From NCBI GenBank assembly GCA_000277445.1, contig AJWJ01000342.1, positions 1-25,153 on the forward strand: a stretch of 25,153 nt of DNA, written 5' to 3'. This DNA comes from Polysphondylium violaceum (Eukaryota > Evosea > Eumycetozoa > Dictyosteliales > Dictyosteliaceae). The notes under the pieces were generated by a model. It saw only the letters and a program-made list of their open reading frames with translations. It had not been told where the DNA came from and ran no database searches. Below, in pieces: positions 1 through 11,252 of this stretch; the first letter of the stretch is position 1; each line of letters begins with the position of its first letter. The position numbers and the translations under genes were made by a program.

Positions 1-151
1 TATCTTTAACTCAAAATCTCAATACCTGATTATTTATGGTTTATGACCCTGTTCCTTCAGTAACAAATCCTTTAACAAATAATAGGATAAAACCCATTAT
101 TTATTAAAATTTCAAAAGAAAACAAAAGCCCGACAAATGAAAACTTTTACT

Positions 152-155
152 AAAA
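152..155 (-). terminator. Pol III terminator of tRNA-Lys
   Basis: On the minus strand a run of four T residues begins four bases after the tRNA discriminator base. This is the usual RNA polymerase III stop signal, at the minimum length. A second TTTT lies slightly further downstream at about 143-146 and could act as a backup. Confidence 0.6.
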
Positions 156-159
156 GATA

Positions 160-232
160 CGCCCAAAGGGGGGCTCGAACCCCCGACCACAAGGTTAAAA
201 GCCTTGCGCTCTACCGACTGAGCTATCTGGGC
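160..232 (-). tRNA. tRNA-Lys (anticodon UUU)
   Basis: The minus strand folds into a complete 73-nt cloverleaf. The acceptor stem is GCCCAGA pairing with TTTGGGC, and position 160 supplies a G discriminator. The D arm is GCTCAGTCGGTAGAGC, the anticodon arm is CAAGG-CTTTTAA-CCTTG with anticodon TTT, and the T arm is GGGGG-TTCGAGC-CCCCC. Internal A-box and B-box promoter sequences are intact and there is no intron. CCA is not encoded, as expected for a nuclear gene. It is transcribed away from the EFR3 gene, whose start codon lies 231 bp to its right. Dictyostelid tRNA genes are common landing sites for TRE retrotransposons, but none is visible next to this one. The A+T-rich flank, gene context and canonical cloverleaf argue against an organellar tRNA. 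Confidence 0.96.
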
Positions 233-463
233 TATTTTCTTGTCATACTATTAAGATCGGTTGAATTTATATAAAAATAGATTTCAATTAGAAAACATAA
301 TTTATTTTTGTTTCATCTATTTAGAAATGAATATTTTTAAATCGATTAAAAACAAATATTTCAGGAGAATTGATCCTTCAGAAAAGATTTTTAATTTTCT
401 TCAAAACACAGCAATCATGTTTTTAATAATTATTTGATAGGTTTATCGTGTATATATGCAAAC

Positions 464-3419
464 ATGGCATTTGGTAAAAATAGAAAATATAAAAAGGTAG
501 TGAAAGCTATCTTTCCTGCAACACCAGATGGTGAGATGCAACTTAGCAATATCAGCAAACTCGTGTATTTTTGTGAAATGAATCCAGAACAATTACAAAA
601 AGTGGGTCCCTATATAGAATCAAAGGCTGAAAAGAATTTATCGAAAAAGAGATTAAAGTATAGATACATCTTATACTACAACACACAACAACAATAACCA
701 ATATTGATAACTAATTCATCTACTCTATTATTATAGTTATGTAACAACATGTATGATTATAGTCAGAGAGCTTATTATTGGATGTCGAAAACATTTGCTA
801 TTCTTTTCAAACAACGCCACTCGTTTAATGAGGTTACTTTTAAATGAAAGCAATCATCCTGATATACAAATTGAAGCAACCGAAACTGTATTTATTTACA
901 TTACACACGACTCTTGGAATAGACAATATATTAATACTTACAACCATATAGTTTATTAGATTCTCGTCAGTACAAGATGATACCACTCAAATACCACCAG
1001 ATTTAGATGAGTTTATTAAATTCTTTATCAACATGGCCCAAAATACAAACTCTGACGATAACAAGAGACGTAAGCTCAGAGGTGAGGGATTAAAGGGTAT
1101 TAGTGCATATATTTCAATTTCAAATTTAGTCGATGAACTCGATACCTTTATTACAAAACATACAGATATCATATACACAATCTTGGATAACATGCAATAT
1201 AAAGATCAATTACCTTCACCGTATGTGTATTATCTCTCTCTCTCTCTCTTTTGGTTTATGATATAGAATGGTTACTAACATAACTACCTAATAGACAATA
1301 TGAAAGAAATAATACAGACAGAGGAGACGATGAAAACTATTCAAATTTACCAACCAATGTTAAATCGGTTGCAACAGAGAGTCTTAGAGATTTGGCTAGA
1401 AGAGTAGATAACATTACCGTTGACTCATTGGTACAATCTATTGTCAAGTATTTGGATTCACATCAGAAATGGAACTCGGACTCATTCTCTATCGAGTGTT
1501 TGACATCGGTGTCAGAGTCGATTAAACCCCAACACTACAGCATTATGATCACCAGTTTTATCAGACACATGGAGCTAAACCATCCCCCCTCTTCCACACG
1601 AGACATGGTCTACACCAGTGTTGCAATGGTCAACGAAAACAGCTCGACCTCTTCAATCAACTTGATCATCAGCTCGTTGGTCAAGTTGCTGATCAAGTCG
1701 ATCGAGCTCTCGTCCACCACCCAACAACCCGACATTGACGAGCAGTTAAAGCTACAGTCGAGCATCGTCGAGTCGATCGGCAACATTGGTAAAAAGAGCA
1801 AGATCTCGAGAAACAAGATTGAGATCATGACACTGATCATGAACAACCTTCGTGACATCACCAGCGGCATCAACAAGATTGCCAATGTCCGTGTCTCCAA
1901 CATCATTGTCATCAAGCTCCTCCAGTGCATACTCAATGTCGCCAACACACTCAACGACATCACTGCCCAAAACTCGCAATCGCTCAACGACATCTCCAAC
2001 AAGTTGAACGAGCTCTCCAACGACCCCTCGACCCCCTTTGAGACCCGTATCTGCATCCAAAAGATATTCCACTCGATCCTCCTCACTGGCACTGGCGGCG
2101 TCGGTGTGCCCAAGTCGTACGAACAACTCATCACCAAAGGCTACATCTTTAGCGGCACCAGCGACGGCGTCGAAGAGTTTCTCCGTGAGAACTCGACCCT
2201 GATCAGAGACACCCTGATCAACGGATTCCTCTTTAAATCCAACCAACCAGACAACATCATCAGTCAATTCAAGACCCTTGTCATCATGTTGTACAGACGA
2301 AGAAACAAGGAACTCCAATACTCGATCCCCATGATCTTCCAACTCCAACAAACCCTCTCCCAACAAAAACAACTCTCTGTTCGTTTGACCAGATCCATCC
2401 ACTTGGCCATCGCCGCCTATCTACTCATGGTAGCCAAGGTCTATGAAAACGCCGAGTTGGACACCTATGTAAATGCCATCATTCAAAAGAGAAAAGAGTC
2501 TGGTCACAGCTGCCGTTACCTTACATTTGACCCAACCTCTTTATCCCTCATTGTCCTCAACTCTGAAAAGCACATCTACAAGGAAAAGGAAAAGAAAGAG
2601 CAATTGGAAATTGAAGACCTCCTCATCGATCAAGATCATGTGACCCAAATTCTTTGCACTATCTCTAGCCTCTCATCTGATTTCCCCGATCTCAAGAAGA
2701 CCCTTTCCAACAAATACACCACCAACAACGCATTGACTAGAAATGATCACATTGAATTGGGCAAAGATGAAGATTTGGGTATTGTGGTCCAAAATAAAGA
2801 TGGCTCAACAACTACAACAACTACCACCACCACCACTACAACCACCACAACCAACAGTCCCATCACACATGTCGTTGTGACATCTGTTGACAATCACACT
2901 ATCACCACCCCACCACAAATGAAGATCCTCCCTCTATTGACCAAATCCTCTGAATCACATTCAATCATCCCAAACACACTCTCCAAATCGCTCAACTTTG
3001 ATTCATTTAAACAATTTACCGTAGTCAATGACCACGACAACAACTCGAACAACATCATTGTCAGTGGAGGCCATCACCACAACATCAACAACACCAACAC
3101 TGTCAACACTGCCAACACTGCCAACGGTATGGCCAGAAATAGTCTCTCATCCAATATCCTCTTGGCCAAAGATCTCAGTTTCGATTATGTGTCCTCTAAA
3201 ATCTCTGAATACGAGTCCAACAACAAAGAATACAATGAACTCATGGATATTTTGGCGCTCTCTGAAAAACAAAGACAAGATAAATCTATCCAAAAAGCTT
3301 TGGTTGATATGGTCGATGTCGTTCCAAATCAACAAACTTCGCCATCCAACAACGATGATTTATCCTCTTCATGCACTCTAACTATGAACATTCAATCTGT
3401 TTTAGAAAGAGTCTTTTAA
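464..3419 (+). CDS. efr3: EFR3 homologue, plasma-membrane PI4-kinase scaffold (4 exons, 912 aa)
   Basis: Exons are 464-657, 737-887, 952-1220 and 1295-3419; all joins keep the frame. EFR3 proteins are helical-repeat scaffolds on the inner face of the plasma membrane that recruit PI4-kinase III alpha with TTC7 to make PI4P. The N-terminus (RKYKKVVKAIFPATPDGEM) matches the animal motif RYKRLVDNIFPEDPKDGL. The exon 2/3 join restores IEATETFIRFSSVQDDT, like human GTNSFVKFANIEEDT, and exon 4 contains ESLRDLARRVDN then VKYLDSHQKWN, like animal ENCFRELLGRA then FAHLDHHKLW. The C-terminal third is low complexity with a 15-Thr run (residues 710-724) and Asn/His patches, a dictyostelid trait. ATG 464 was chosen because it is the first ATG in frame; the open frame to its left ends at a TGA at 435. 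The N-terminus has the basic patch but lacks the Cys cluster that is palmitoylated in animals. About 1650-2330 is unusually rich in C-ending codons. Confidence 0.85.
1233..1248 (+). repeat. (TC)8 microsatellite in EFR3 intron 3
   Basis: Eight TC dinucleotides lie inside the 74-nt intron 3, between the GTATGT donor and the TAG acceptor. They form part of its pyrimidine-rich portion and are likely to vary in length between strains. Confidence 0.85.
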
Positions 3420-3781
3420 TTATTTATTTAAATAAAAAACAAATGTCCTTATTATTATTTAAAAGAGTCGACTATAAGTGTAGATTGAGTGAATTGTCAA
3501 TCACTTTTAATTAATCAATTTTTCAAAAAGTGTTTAGATCACATAGACACTTGAGTATAATCAAATCAAGATTATGACAAAACTGGAAAACTCTTGAGTT
3601 AAATACTGGAATCCACATATTCAATCAGCCAGAGTCGAGCAAAATAGATTTTTCACGTTTTTTTTTATTTTTTTTTTTTAATTTATTTTTTTTTTTTTTT
3701 TGCAGAGGACTTTGTGAATCTAAAATTGATTTCAAAAAACGAGCGAATATTAAAGATCTTTTTATATACATAAAATATAAA
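3420..3781. other. Intergenic region between EFR3 and the PPR gene
   Basis: No gene is visible. It begins with an AATAAA-type signal just after the EFR3 stop (about 3429-3435). From 3476 to 3600 there are four small inverted repeats in a row (see findings). From about 3658 to 3701 it is nearly pure T, the oligo(dT) tract usual in dictyostelid promoters, followed by the start of the PPR gene. Confidence 0.7.
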
Positions 3782-5540
3782 ATGCTAAAGAATAAAATCA
3801 TATCACTCGGCTCTATACAAAAATCAAACTATCTCTTATCATTGATACACTCATCATCTATATCATATACAACTTCAACAAATCAAGAAAATAGTAATAA
3901 TGACAATAATAGTAGTAACAATAACAATAATAGTTTAAAACCCAAGTTTTCAAGTAGATATGAAATTCGTGATAAATTAAATAAAAAGGCACCTAGATAT
4001 GATAGAAAAAATGATAATAAAATATCATTTAAAACACCAGCAACAGAAAAAGTAAAAGAAAAGGAAACTGCACCAATAAAGAAACTAATAACATCAGTCA
4101 TTAAAAAAGAACCATATAATAATCAACATTTAATGAAAAGAGCACCAGAAGACAGAAGTCTATCACAAAAAGATTATTTTGAAAAATTGGCACAAAATGG
4201 AAAATTTCACGAGGCCAAAGAGGTATTGAAATATATGGGCGAAGACAGAAAGTCATTGTATGGATATGAAAAACTATTGATGGCATGTTCAAAAGCGGGT
4301 CTTTTTACTCAGTCTTGGAAAACTTATAACGAAATGAAGAAACACAGTCTCAAGCCATCCATTTACACCCTGTCGCACATGATCAATGTATGTTGCAACA
4401 GTTTGAACGCCACACCATCCTCGATTCAAGAGAGAATCGAAAAGATTATGAGTGAAATTGAAAAGTTTGATGTCAAAATCACCGTTCCCTTTTTTAACGT
4501 TATGATGAAAACACTGATTCGTATTGGTAAATACGAGGAAGCCATTGCTTTTCCAAATAAAATGACATCGGTTGGGGCCAAACCTGATCTTGCAACCTAC
4601 ACCACATGGATTAGTGCCAAGGCTGAACTATTTAAATCCGTTTCTCAATATGACGAAAACAAACGTGATCTATTCAATACACTCAGATTCTCGTATGACT
4701 CTCAAGAATTGGATGAAATCCGTGCACGTGGTATTAAACAAATTGAAGAGTATCTTGTTGTCATTCAACACTTGAAAAAGAACAATGTATTGCCAGATCG
4801 TAGATTCATAAACTCACTCCTCAGCGCCTGTCGTCAAACCTATCATCCCGCAGGTGTGTTTGAAGTTTGGGATAAAATTCAAGAAATGAGATTTACTCAA
4901 ATCATTAATCCAGATACAAAAACCTATGATATATTGGTCTCGACTGCAAATAATATAAACAATGTAATTATATATTCTATTAAAGAGAATGAACGAATCA
5001 ATAATATTAACCATAATAATTTAGATTGATAAAGGAATTGAATTAATAAATGAAATTATAGCCAAAACCATTAGACCAGATATTGATCTCATCAACAATC
5101 TCTATAGAGTGGCATTGAGAGCTTCATCATTGAAAAAGGCAAGTCAGAGAGAAAAATACAATATACAAGGCATTATTGATAATGTCATCGAATATATGGC
5201 AAGATTTAATCTTTTACCAAATCAAGAATCATTTAGTATATTAATATCTGCCTATGCTAAACTTGGTAAAATGAATAGAGTTTATGAATTATTTATCGAA
5301 ATGAAAGAATTGGGTCTTGAACCAACCATTAAAGATTATAATGGTGTAATTAAAGGTTTGGGTAGTGATATTGAAAAGATATTGGATGTTTTTGATGTAG
5401 TCGTTTCTAAAAAACTAGATTTAACACCTGAATTCATTCAAATGGTTCAAACTCTTGTTAAAAGACATGGTAAAGGTAATCATGTAGAACGTTTATCAAA
5501 TGGCTTAAGATATTTAGATTCTCAAAAAAATAAATTATAA
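3782..5540 (+). CDS. Pentatricopeptide-repeat protein, probably mitochondrial (2 exons, 565 aa)
   Basis: Exons are 3782-4963 and 5025-5540, joined in phase 0 across a 61-nt intron (GTAATT...TTTAG). PPR proteins bind organelle RNA through paired helices of about 35 residues and act in its processing, stability or translation. Repeat-like units are seen at about 160-195 (YEKLLMACSKAGLFTQSWKT, then NEMKKHSLKPSIYT), 236-275 (FNVMMKTLIRIGKYEEAIAF, then MTSVGAKPDLATYT), about 330-390, and 463-500 (FSILISAYAKLGKMNRVYEL, then MKELGLEPTIKDYN). The N-terminus is rich in Ser, Lys and Ile with no acidic residue in the first 35 positions, which suits mitochondrial import; an Asn-rich spacer (about 35-50) follows. 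The family is clear; the RNA target and the orthologue are not. Confidence 0.8.
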
Positions 5541-6156
5541 ATCCTATTGTATAAATATCATCTAAACACACACAATTGCTTATCTTACACCCCAGGTATT
5601 AAATCTCATTAATATAATTGTTTTCCATGAGCTGTATTTATAATAATATTCTAAAAGATTCCGATCAACCAAAAAGAGAAAAAAGAACCCTCTGGCACTT
5701 CTTTTTTTTTTTGTTTTTTGTGTTTTTTGTGTTTTTTCGTTTTTTCCGAGTCTTTTCGAAAATGAGTCACAGTCATTTAGAAAAAAAAAAAAAAAGGTAG
5801 AGGCGAGAACATTGAATATAATATTGAATAGTAATATAAAGAAAAGTTTTATTATTTTTATAATATTATTAAGAAAAAAAAAAACAATGAATAAAAGATG
5901 AGAAGTGTTATTGTAGATCACTTCAGATACTTAAGATGTAATGGACAACACCACTACAATATCCCATTTTGGCAAAGATAAAAAAAATGAAAAAAAAAAA
6001 TAAAATAAAAAAAATTCAAAAAACGAAAAAATGGTGTTGAAATTTCATAATTATCACATCATTTTTTTTGTCTTCTTTTCTTTTTCTTTCATATTCCACC
6101 AACACTCGATACAATTATTATTTATTCTAATAATAATAATAAACTATACATATAAA
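5541..6156. other. Intergenic/5' region of HAL
   Basis: No convincing gene. The stretch contains homopolymer-rich DNA, notably a T-rich run at about 5701-5750 made of T6 blocks separated by single G or C bases, an A14 run near 5781, and A-rich DNA from 5979 to 6030 that looks like a dictyostelid core promoter. An ATG at 6031 is in frame with HAL and would add 42 hydrophobic residues (see findings). Confidence 0.6.
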
Positions 6157-7778
6157 ATGAACCAAGCAATTAATTTAGATGGAAATACATTAAGTGTTGA
6201 GGATTTAATTAATATTGGATACCATCAATACAAAGTATCAATCTCTAAAGAAACAGAAGAGTTAATTCAAACTGGTCGTAATGTTATTGATGAAATATTA
6301 GAATCAAACAGAACTGTATATGGTATTAATACAGGTTTTGGTTTATTCTCTGATGTTATCATTCCACCCGATCAAGTTAAACAGTAAGTCGTAGTGATAA
6401 TCATCGTAATAATAAGAATAACTAACAATGTATCATATATAGATTACAAATTAATTTAATTAGATCACATTGTTCAGGTGTTGGTACACCTTTATCACCA
6501 GAGAGAACTAGAATGTTGATGGCATTGAGAATCAATGTTTTAACAAAAGGATATAGTGGAATTTCATTAGAGACTGTAAAAAGAGCAGTAGATATATTAA
6601 ATAACAATTGTTTACCATATGTACCAGAAAAAGGTACAGTTGGTGCTAGTGGTGATTTGGCACCATTGTCACATTTGGCTCTTGGTATGATGGGCGAAGG
6701 TTTGATGTATGACCTCACCAAACTACACGAAGAAAACAAATTTTCACCAGCTGCTCAAGTACTCAGCAAATTAAATTTAAAACCAATTGAATTAAAAGCC
6801 AAAGAAGGTTTAGCTTTGATCAATGGTACCCAATTAATTACATCACTCGGTTGCGAAGCAATCTATAGAAGTAAAAATATCGCCAAATCAGCAGACATTA
6901 TCAGCGCCCTCACATTTGAGGCATTGAATGGTTTGACAGCAGCATACCATCCATTCATTCATGCTGCACGTCCACATAACGGTCAACAAAAGGTTGCCGC
7001 ATTTCTCCGTTCCGTTCTTCACAGTGAACGTTTTCCTTCAGAGATAAACATAAAGAACAAAGACACTAAAAAGGTACAAGACAGCTACACCCTTCGTTGC
7101 ATTCCTCAAGTCCATGGCGTCGTTCATGATACTATTGACTTTGTCGAAAAGATCATCACCACCGAAATGAACTCTGCCACCGACAATCCCATGGTCTTTT
7201 CTGAATTGAATTGCACCATGTCTGGTGGAAACTTCCATGGTGAATATCCAGCCAAAGTATTGGACTATCTCGCCATTGGTGTCCACGAACTCTCAAATAT
7301 AAGTGAACGTCGTCTCGAACGTTTGGTCAACAACCAACTAAGCGACGGTCTTCCCGCCTTTCTCGTCCCATCTGGCGGCCTCAACTCTGGCTTTATGATT
7401 GCCCATTGCACTAGTGCCGCTTTGGTCAGTGAAAACAAGGTATTGTGTCATCCATCATCGGTCGACTCTATCAGCACCAGTGGTGCCAAAGAAGATCACG
7501 TCTCTATGGGTGGATGGTCTGCAAGAAAAGCACTCCAAGTCGTAGAAAATGTTGAACTCGTACTCGCCATTGAATTATTGGCCGCTATTCAAGCATTGGA
7601 TTTCCGTAGACCAACCAAAACAACTGAACCTTTGGAAGCTGTTTATAAATTGGTTCGTAGTCAAATTCCATTTATGGAGAGTGATAGAGTCATTCAACCA
7701 GACATTGAAATTGTTCACAAATTAATTAAAGAAGGTAAAGTTATCTCTGTTGTTGATGCAATTTTAAATCAAAAATAA
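6157..7778 (+). CDS. hal: Histidine ammonia-lyase (2 exons, 520 aa)
   Basis: Exons are 6157-6383 and 6443-7778 with a 59-nt intron (GTAAGT...ATATAG), the shortest in the window. The enzyme removes ammonia from L-histidine to give trans-urocanate, the first step of histidine degradation, in the cytosol. The autocatalytic MIO prosthetic group forms from Ala144-Ser145-Gly146 inside [18 protein letters not shown]. The active-site Tyr55 lies in YGINTGFG. The exon join restores [14 protein letters not shown], close to human LQVNLVRSHSSGVG. Other family blocks are [16 protein letters not shown] and [13 protein letters not shown]. Length agrees with bacterial-type HutH (about 510 aa) rather than the longer animal enzyme, which carries an extra N-terminal region. 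ATG 6157 starts directly before the conserved N-terminus and follows an A-rich context. No other hut gene lies in the window. The middle of exon 2 uses many C-ending codons. Confidence 0.96.
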
Positions 7779-8028
7779 AATATTATTGAATTGACTGTTC
7801 ATTTTTTTTTTAATATATCAATATTTATCCATGCACCATTACAATATCGAGCATGTACTCAAGTTTCTTATCCATAAATTGTTTGTTGATTTTCAACAAA
7901 ATTTTCCACAAAATGGAATTTTGATCAAATCAATTTGTATTTAGTCCCATTTTAAAATAAATAAAGAGATAATGATTATTAAAAAAAAAAACTAAATGTA
8001 TATGATATTTATTTATTTATTATTTATA

Positions 8029-9201
8029 TTAATTATCTTTAACCTTTTTATTTGAAGTCCATTTTTGATAATAAGTTGTCATTGTTGTAGTTAAATTTCC
8101 AACACCTAATAATAAAAAGATAAGTCCACAAGCCAAAACTTGCCATTCAACTTTAAATTCATTTGTATATGCATAGGCAAAGAATGAGAATGAATTATAT
8201 AATTGGAAAAACTATAGATAATAATGTTAATATAGAATTATACGACGACGGCGATTATAATACAACAACCAAATACATACCTGTACAAATAAAAGGAATG
8301 GTAATAAAAATAATGCAGAAGGGGTCCATCCAGGATCATCATTCCAACCCTCAGACTCACCAGTTACATCTATAATATTTGCTTTACCCATGGCAACCAA
8401 TTTATAGAGACGACCTTGTTGATAACGATTTGTGAGAATTTGAACCAAACCTTGAGCACCAGAGAAATAGGTGACCTGAGGCAAAAAGTGAGAGAAGGCT
8501 GGTGAAAATGGCCATAATAGATTTGTGAGAGAGCCAGCGATCGAGAGATAGTGATGAATGATCCACCATGGTTTGATCGCACTGCCATTGACAAGTAGAA
8601 TATTTTCACGAAGTGCCAAAGTGACGTAATAGTAGAGTAACCATATTTGCCAGCTAGTGGTGATGAATGAACTATGTGGATAGAGCAACAACAATACTAC
8701 AAACAATATAAATTGAGGATTTGTCTTTTTCTTAAACTTTTCATACTCTTGCTTCAATCTGAATTTCTCAAACTCTCTATAATGCTTGACGTTTACCTGA
8801 CCAAGAAACAAACGGACAAATACTGAACCTGTCTCTGGGGTAAACGATGTCTTGGCTCGTTTGATAGATGCTTTGATTTCACCGAGTTGTTTAGAGAGCT
8901 CTTTGGTACTGTCCATGTGCTTTTCTTTGTCGCTAAGTGACTTTATTCTCGATGTAAGCTGCGATGCCTCCTTTTCATGTTTGGCCAATGTATTTACAAT
9001 CTCGTCCAAGTGTCTGAAACCCTCGTGAATTTGCTCTTTAAACTGAACACCCTTTTCTTGAACGGTAGAGTGGTTTCTAGAAAGATCTGATATTTCTTTT
9101 TTAATCTCTTGCAACTCCTTTGACTCGGCGCCTACAACTACATTGTTTGTAGTGTTGCCCTTGGATGACTGCTGTTGCTGTTGTTTATCTGACATGATCA
9201 T
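8029..9201 (-). CDS. tmem120: TMEM120/TACAN-family membrane protein (2 exons, 367 aa)
   Basis: On the minus strand the exons are 9201-8281 and 8211-8029, joined in phase 0 across a 69-nt intron (GTATGT...CTATAG). TMEM120 proteins are six-helix membrane proteins at the nuclear envelope/ER and plasma membrane. Animal members have been linked to fat-cell differentiation and mechanical sensing, and structures show an elongase-like fold that binds coenzyme A. Visible here are a Gln-rich N-terminus, a long charged coiled coil (about 28-118), then hydrophobic segments near 161-175, 183-199, 210-230, 245-256, 294-320 and 332-352. The family motif PWWIIHHYLS (211-220) carries the conserved His216-His217 pair. 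FLLPFLLF and EWQVLACG match animal LLPFLFF and EWQVLMCG across the splice join. A second ATG two codons in (9195) could also start the protein. It is the only protein gene on the minus strand; its stop lies 250 bp from that of HAL, tail to tail. Confidence 0.93.
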
Positions 9202-10133
9202 CCTACTAACAATAAAAACAATAAAAATTTTATATGAAAAATTTTTATCTTTCTTTTTTTTTTTTTTTTTTTGAATTTGTGTTGTCTTTTTTTCTTTTTT
9301 TTCTTTTTTACAAAAATTTTGTTTGGGATATTTATAAATAGATTTGTTTTTTTATCTATAAAAGTAGAATATAGAATAAATATAAAGACTAACAAAATTA
9401 TGAAATTAGAATATAAATAATAGATAGCAACCAAAACTATATACCTATATTAATATTTAGTGAAAATAAAAAATGAAACTGAAAAGTCATGAGAATTCAT
9501 TTATATAAAAAATTAAAAAAAATTAAAAAAATTAAAAAAAATAATCAAACTCATCTCATCGAAACTTTTGTCCCACCAATCATAATGAGAGAGGGGTCAA
9601 GAATCAAAAATATATTTAAGTAGTAGCAAACCAACTAAATATAGTTTTTTTAAAGATTTTTCCAAAGGGGTCATAAGGGAAATATTTTTACAAATTTTTT
9701 TACACATTTGATATTTAAAATTGTAATTGTACAATTATTCATTTAGTTTCGATGTCTATGAGAATAGATTATTTTGAGTATAATGTTATATATAGTGTAA
9801 GTATCCTACTGTCTCATTGGTTTTACCCCTTTTTCAAATAAATGATAGGATAAGAGCAAAAAAGTACTCAATATACCAATGTAGCTCTTTTACAATAACA
9901 AATCTGTAATAGTAGTGAAACAAAGAGCGAGTGAGCCTCAACTAATAACAATGACAATAAAACTAAAAAGAAGATTCACTGGTTCTTTTGTCATTGAAGG
10001 AATTTTTTTTTAGTAAAAAAAAAAAAAAAAAAAGTTTTAATTCGACAAAATTTTCATCATCTCTTTTTTATTGATTTGTGTTGTTGTTATTGTATATAGA
10101 TAAACGATAATAACCGTATAGATAGAAAATAAG
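9202..10133. other. Divergent intergenic region between TMEM120 and RagA
   Basis: No gene is visible in 932 bp. It must hold both promoters. A T18 tract at about 9255-9272 lies just upstream of TMEM120, and an A/T homopolymer at about 10007-10034 lies upstream of RagA. The middle has (TTAAAAAAA)-like repeats at about 9508-9541, two GGGGTCA boxes near 9594 and 9667, and inverted repeats TATCCTA (9802-9808)/TAGGATA (9846-9852) and GCTCTTT/AAAGAGC (about 9885 and 9924). None of these could be assigned to a known element. Confidence 0.6.
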
Positions 10134-11252
10134 ATGAAAAGAAAGGTTTTATTAATGGGTCGTAGTGAGTCTGGAAAGACTTCTATGAGATCTATCATTT
10201 TTGCCAACTATATTGGTAAGATACTGCGCTGCTTGTTGTTTGTTTGTTTGTTTGTTCAGCCTCAAACATGTGTCACTAATACAAAACTATCTTTTATAAA
10301 CGATATATAGCTAGAGACACCATGAGACTTGGTGTTACTATTGATGTTGAACACTCTCATGTTAGATTTTTGGGTAATTTAGTATTAAATCTTTGGGATT
10401 GTGGAGGGTAAACATCATTATATTAGTTTAGTTTATTGGAGGAAAAGGAACAAGCAAGAAGAGATATCACACAACATATGATAGTTTGATATACAGATAT
10501 TAATCATAATCATCATATACATTACACTATATAGTCAAGAAGGTTTTTTGGAAAGTTATTTAACAACTCAAAGAGATCATATCTTTAGAAACGTTGAGGT
10601 ATTAATTTATGTATTTGACATTGAATCAAGAGAACATCAAAAAGATATGAAAAACTACAAATCATGCATTGAAGCAATTTCACAAAACTCTAAAGACGCC
10701 AAAGTATTTTGTTTGGTCCACAAAATGGATTTAGTGCCAGAGGATCAAAGAGACTCACTCTTTAAACAAAAAGAATTGGAAATCAAACAAAACTCTCTTC
10801 CCTTGAAACCCACCTGTTTCAGAACCTCTATTTGGGATGAAACACTCTACAAAGCCTGGTCAAGTATTGTCTATTCACTCATTCCCAACGTCAGAGTATT
10901 GGAACACAATTTAGACAAGTTTTGCAAGATTTGCGAAGCTGATGAAGTCGTTCTCTTTGAGAAGGCCACTTTCCTCGTCATCTCTCACTCTGCCAGAAAA
11001 CAACATAAAGACGTACACAGATTCGAAAAGATCAGTACCATCATCAAACAATTCTTTTTAAGTTGCTCCAAATCACAAGCCAACTTCCAAGCTATGGAGG
11101 TTAGAAATTCAAATTTCGCTGCCTTTATTGATGCCTTTACCTCAAACACTTATATCATGGTCATCATGTCTGATCCAACCATTGAATCTTCTGCCACTCT
11201 TTTAAATATTCAAGTTGCCAAATCTCATTTTGAAAAATTCATTCAACAATAA
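10134..11252 (+). CDS. ragA: RagA/Gtr1-family small GTPase (3 exons, 298 aa)
   Basis: Exons are 10134-10215, 10311-10407 and 10535-11252; both joins fall inside motifs and restore them exactly (FANYI/ARDT and WDCGG/QEGF). RagA forms a heterodimer with RagC/D on lysosome-type membranes and brings TORC1 there when amino acids are plentiful. Seen in the protein are G1 GRSESGKTS (9-17), the switch region with [17 protein letters not shown] (35-51), G3 WDCGGQ (56-61) and G4 HKMD (122-125). The block [19 protein letters not shown] and the C-terminal roadblock-like half, with [11 protein letters not shown] and [20 protein letters not shown], are almost identical to animal RagA. It starts at MKRKVLLMG, matching MKKKVLLMG in human RagA without its first five residues. 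Human RagA is 313 aa. Intron 2 (127 nt) is the longest in the window; intron 1 holds a (TTTG)4 repeat. Confidence 0.97.

Noticed and set aside
1-463. TRE-type retrotransposon next to the tRNA gene
   Set aside because: Neither side of the tRNA shows an element end, poly(A) tail junction or coding remnant; the flanks look like ordinary intergenic DNA.
1752-2402. Antisense open frame of 216 codons (and another of 175 codons at 1610-2137) within EFR3
   Set aside because: Both are mirror effects of C-rich third codon positions in EFR3; neither has its own promoter-like flank, and the sense frame has clear family similarity.
5580-5921. Minus-strand open frame of 113 codons after the PPR gene
   Set aside because: Made of Phe/Lys homopolymers from poly(A/T) DNA; no conserved content.
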